Source of the DNA: Achromobacter piechaudii NBRC 102461
GTDB taxonomy: Bacteria > Pseudomonadota > Gammaproteobacteria > Burkholderiales > Burkholderiaceae_B
NCBI RefSeq assembly: GCF_001571245.1
Contig: NZ_BCTK01000001.1
Location: forward strand, 1 to 64,000
Reading direction: 5' to 3'
DNA length: 64,000 nucleotides
Shown: positions 61,963-64,000 of the stretch, one piece after another
Numbering within the stretch: position 1 is the stretch's first letter
Layout: the number at the start of each line of letters is the position of its first letter
Made by a program: the position numbers and the translations under genes
Notes under the pieces: generated by a model
Database searches by the model: none
What the model saw: only the letters and a program-made list of their open reading frames with translations
Told to the model about the DNA's origin: nothing

Positions 61963-62154
61963 TTACGCCGCTTTCTTCATAGTTTCCGCTTCGTGCATCT
62001 CAAACATACCTTCGGCTGAAAAGAACGCCGACCGGACGCTCTCAATCCCGATGCTGATCAGGCCTTCGCGAACGCCATCCTGAACTGCGGCCTCAAACTC
62101 TGCTCGGTTGGCCCTAACCGCGCCAGCAAGGGTAGTGTGGTGGACGTTGTTCAT
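61963..62154 (-). CDS. Hypothetical small protein
   Basis: 63 aa helical protein, MNNVHHTTLAGAVRANRAEFEAAVQDG, ending with AETMKKAA. AGGAGA precedes the ATG. Function unknown; own terminator follows. Confidence 0.6.
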   Translation of the reverse strand: MNNVHHTTLAGAVRANRAEFEAAVQDGVREGLISIGIESVRSAFFSAEGMFEMHEAETMKKAA

Positions 62155-62182
62155 GACATCTCCTGGGGGTGATACAGCAAAT

Positions 62183-62710
62183 TCAATTGATAGAAATTTC
62201 GAGCCATTGGCCCTTCATTGCGGACTTGATCCGTCCGCCGGGCGACTCTGAGAACCGCTTGTTAACGCTGTCGTTGATTGAACGGAGCAACTTCATCATT
62301 TGGTCGCCACGTCCATAGAGCTTGATTGTTCGAGCCTGAACGGCTTCAGAAAGTTCAATCGTACCAAGGATGGCAGCAGAGTAAATGTCAACAATTCGCG
62401 CCGCATGTTCCTCAATGTTCCAATACTCCGGCGTAATCAGAACCTTCAGCAACTTAGTCAGACCTCCACGTACCATCGGGCGAGCCACGACTTCAGCGAG
62501 AGCGCACGCGTGACCGTTCTCGCCGTAGAAAAGTCCGTAACCCAACGAGTTGCCAGCCTTCCCGCCGTTGGCGTAGTCCCGATTGTCACCCAGCCATTCG
62601 AACACCACTCCAAATTCACTCATGAACTCGTCTTCCCCGGCGATTCCTTGCCAGTTTTGCTTTGTGGCGACAAAGCTTTCTTCAGTGAACTGCCGTAGTT
62701 GGTACGTCAT
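62183..62710 (-). CDS. Hypothetical prophage accessory protein
   Basis: 175 aa, lower in GC than its neighbours. YGLFYGENGHACALAEVVARPMVRGGLTKLLKVLITP resembles parts of acetyltransferase-like or small-molecule folds but no firm family was recognised. It has a GTCTCT/AGAGAC inverted repeat just upstream (62712-62746), perhaps an operator. Confidence 0.6.
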   Translation of the reverse strand: MTYQLRQFTEESFVATKQNWQGIAGEDEFMSEFGVVFEWLGDNRDYANGGKAGNSLGYGLFYGENGHACALAEVVARPMVRGGLTKLLKVLITPEYWNIEEHAARIVDIYSAAILGTIELSEAVQARTIKLYGRGDQMMKLLRSINDSVNKRFSESPGGRIKSAMKGQWLEISIN

Positions 62711-63271
62711 TGTCTCTAAGTAACATCTTGGTTACGTTGTCAGAGACGCTTTTTACCATGAAACTTTCGTTACATGGCCTGTTACTCATCGCAAGCATAG
62801 GGTAATCCCTATGCGATCAGCTCTAAGTTACGGCACCTCAGGCAAACATGCAATAGGCCAGTGGGCCTAATCAGACAAGTCCGAGTCGCGACGGAGGGGA
62901 GCGGAATTGGTGATTGCCGACCAAATGACAGCGCTACGCCAGAATTTGGTCGGAGAACCGCACAAACATTAGCCCTAGTCGGGGGGGGGCGAGTCTCCTG
63001 ATGCTGGTCGGCGTGAGGCTGGGAGGTGCACGTGAGCGCCTGAAAGGTGGGCCGCTCGTCGTCGGTGGAGGCTTCGAACGCGTCGTGCGGAAGGTTGGGA
63101 AGGCCAAGTCGAGGCCGGCGCTCTATCGGGACGTACCTTCGCTGTCCCACTGTGGGAGGAAATCTCCGGCCGATTCCGAGTACGGCGCGCTCGTTGTCGC
63201 GAGGGAATAGTCGATCGAGATGTGCCGTTTGGGCCACTGCTCAATTGACGGGCGCAACATATGTTTAAGGT
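62711..63271. other. Right-end intergenic region of the prophage
   Basis: About 560 bases without a convincing gene. It holds a bulged inverted repeat at 62712-62746 followed by TTTTT, and a perfect 8 bp repeat GCATAGGG/CCCTATGC at 62795-62814. Remaining open frames are Arg/Pro-rich with poor starts and are not called. Confidence 0.45.
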
Positions 63272-63538
63272 TTAAGGCGCCGGTTCAACCTCAAAAATAT
63301 GCTCGAAATTGAAGCGCACTTGGTCCAAAACGGCGTCGCCATTCGCGTCTTGCTGCCGGCCGACATATGCCGAGGCGTTGTCTGAATGCATGGCGACTAC
63401 CAACGCGCGAACTGTTTCACCTGCGACAGTCTTCAGCACGACCGTGTCTCCCGCTTGTGCCACAGTTCCGTCAGGACGAGTGACGTAAATGCCTTCGCCC
63501 TGCGGGTGGACATATTTTTTGAAGTCCGTTGGCTCCAT
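63272..63538 (-). CDS. Hypothetical protein next to the prophage edge
   Basis: 88 aa, MEPTDFKKYVHPQGEGIYVTRPDGTVAQAGDTVVLKT, a beta-rich small barrel-like protein. It is the last gene before the right att candidate. No family recognised. Confidence 0.6.
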   Translation of the reverse strand: MEPTDFKKYVHPQGEGIYVTRPDGTVAQAGDTVVLKTVAGETVRALVVAMHSDNASAYVGRQQDANGDAVLDQVRFNFEHIFEVEPAP

Positions 63539-63879
63539 TCCGATCTCCAGTAGCGAGGCCCAAGGGGCGTAAGGTATAGCGTAGCTTTTATGATTGGGCG
63601 AACGCTCTCCCTATGAGAGGTGCCCATGCATCATGGGAGTATGGCCCGCGTGGGCCTCGGCGGCGGTAGGTTGTGTTGCTGAATTCATGCCCGTGATTGT
63701 ATCGGGGCGGGCGGGCGCGTGCGGCGCCGGGCAGGATGCTTTTGGCGCAGGTTTGACCTGAGTCGGGGTCGGACTGGTAACAGCGCCGGCCTGCCCCTTC
63801 GCAGCCTCCGATTTGCCCCACCCGCACGCCACCGGCACAATCGCACGACGCGGCCCCGTGATGGCCGTGGGAGCAGCAG
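63539..63879. other. Prophage-host junction region
   Basis: About 340 bases. It contains the right att candidate and then host sequence leading to the aldose epimerase start. Two leftward open frames (ending near 63588 and 63611) are Gly/Pro/Cys-rich and are not called with confidence. Confidence 0.4.
63579..63589 (+). repeat. Right attachment-site candidate
   Basis: GCGTAGCTTTT, identical to 22349-22359 at the left edge. Eleven bases only, so this is tentative. Confidence 0.4.
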
Positions 63880-64000
63880 ATGCCGGATTTTCCTTTTCCC
63901 GACCCCGTCAGCGCGGTCGAGCGCGTGACGATTTCCAGCGGGGCGCATCAGGCGGAGTTCGCGCCCGGGGGCGGCGGGCGGCTGACGCGGCTGTCCACGG
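63880..64000 (+). CDS. Aldose 1-epimerase family protein, 5' end only
   Basis: The first 40 residues, MPDFPFPDPVSAVERVTISSGAHQAEFAPGGGGRLTRLST, match the opening strands of galactose mutarotase-like proteins. The gene runs off the window. It marks host chromosome beyond the prophage. Confidence 0.65.
   Translation, partial: MPDFPFPDPVSAVERVTISSGAHQAEFAPGGGGRLTRLST

Noticed and set aside
62809-63237. 142-codon leftward frame near the prophage end
   Set aside because: Arg/Pro/Thr-rich composition and no supported start; probably chance.
1-64000. CRISPR arrays, diversity-generating retroelements, transposons
   Set aside because: No regular spaced repeats, no reverse transcriptase and no transposase were seen, although Bordetella phages are known for retroelements and the tail fibre was inspected for one.

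Overview
The window is high-GC DNA from a betaproteobacterium of the Alcaligenaceae, most likely Achromobacter or close to Bordetella. The dapA-bamC pair, the mutS-roxA pair and the style of the phage genes point that way. This assignment is inference from gene content; no marker such as 16S rRNA is present.

Layout. (1) 1-2780 is the end of a first prophage or prophage remnant: a small late protein, a tyrosine integrase on the minus strand, then a lysis cassette (holin, M15 peptidase endolysin, overlapping Rz/Rz1 spanins). (2) 2904-22245 is host chromosome: an AhpD-like protein, a WD40-like protein, a DUF4105 membrane protein, a PaiB-family flavoprotein, an MFS transporter divergent from an ArsR-type regulator, a GNAT-like protein, an unexplained DUF1828-type gene pair, a YpfJ-type metallopeptidase, a YciO/YrdC protein, an M50 protease, dapA, bamC, a Pro/Thr-rich lipoprotein, roxA and mutS. 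(3) About 22.35-63.59 kb is a complete-looking lambdoid siphovirus prophage of about 41 kb, inserted upstream of mutS. (4) From about 63.6 kb host sequence resumes and runs into the 5' end of an aldose 1-epimerase gene.

The large prophage reads in the classical lambda order. It starts with an integrase and an AlpA/Xis-like protein. A leftward early operon follows, holding an Ea22-like modular protein, a ParB-like protein, RdgC and several very small membrane proteins. The immunity region has a S24-type CI repressor, a Cro-like protein and a CII/CP76-like protein, with five AACYATRGTT operators in two clusters resembling OL and OR. Replication genes (DUF1376 and P-like), a nuclease and a Q-like regulator come next, then an accessory block: tRNA-like sequences, an H-NS family protein, an adenine methylase and HicAB. 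The HK97-type late genes follow: HNH, TerS, TerL, portal, ClpP-like protease, capsid, connectors, tail tube, tail chaperone with a -1 frameshift site, tape measure, tail tip and J. After these lie a SGNH-hydrolase tailspike, a second receptor-type protein and a second lysis cassette (holin, SAR lysozyme, nested Rz/Rz1). The right end carries leftward accessory genes, including a SRAP protein and an unknown gene under a near-consensus LexA box.

The least explained signals are these: a three-way-junction RNA-like element in the leftward early region (28385-28475); a BoxA-plus-hairpin leader at 30229-30301; repeat clusters inside the replication gene and across the start of terS; two tRNA-like sequences after Q, one ending in its T loop; the LexA-controlled unknown gene; and the shuffled SAPVxGEA linker protein. 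No CRISPR array, retroelement or transposase was seen.
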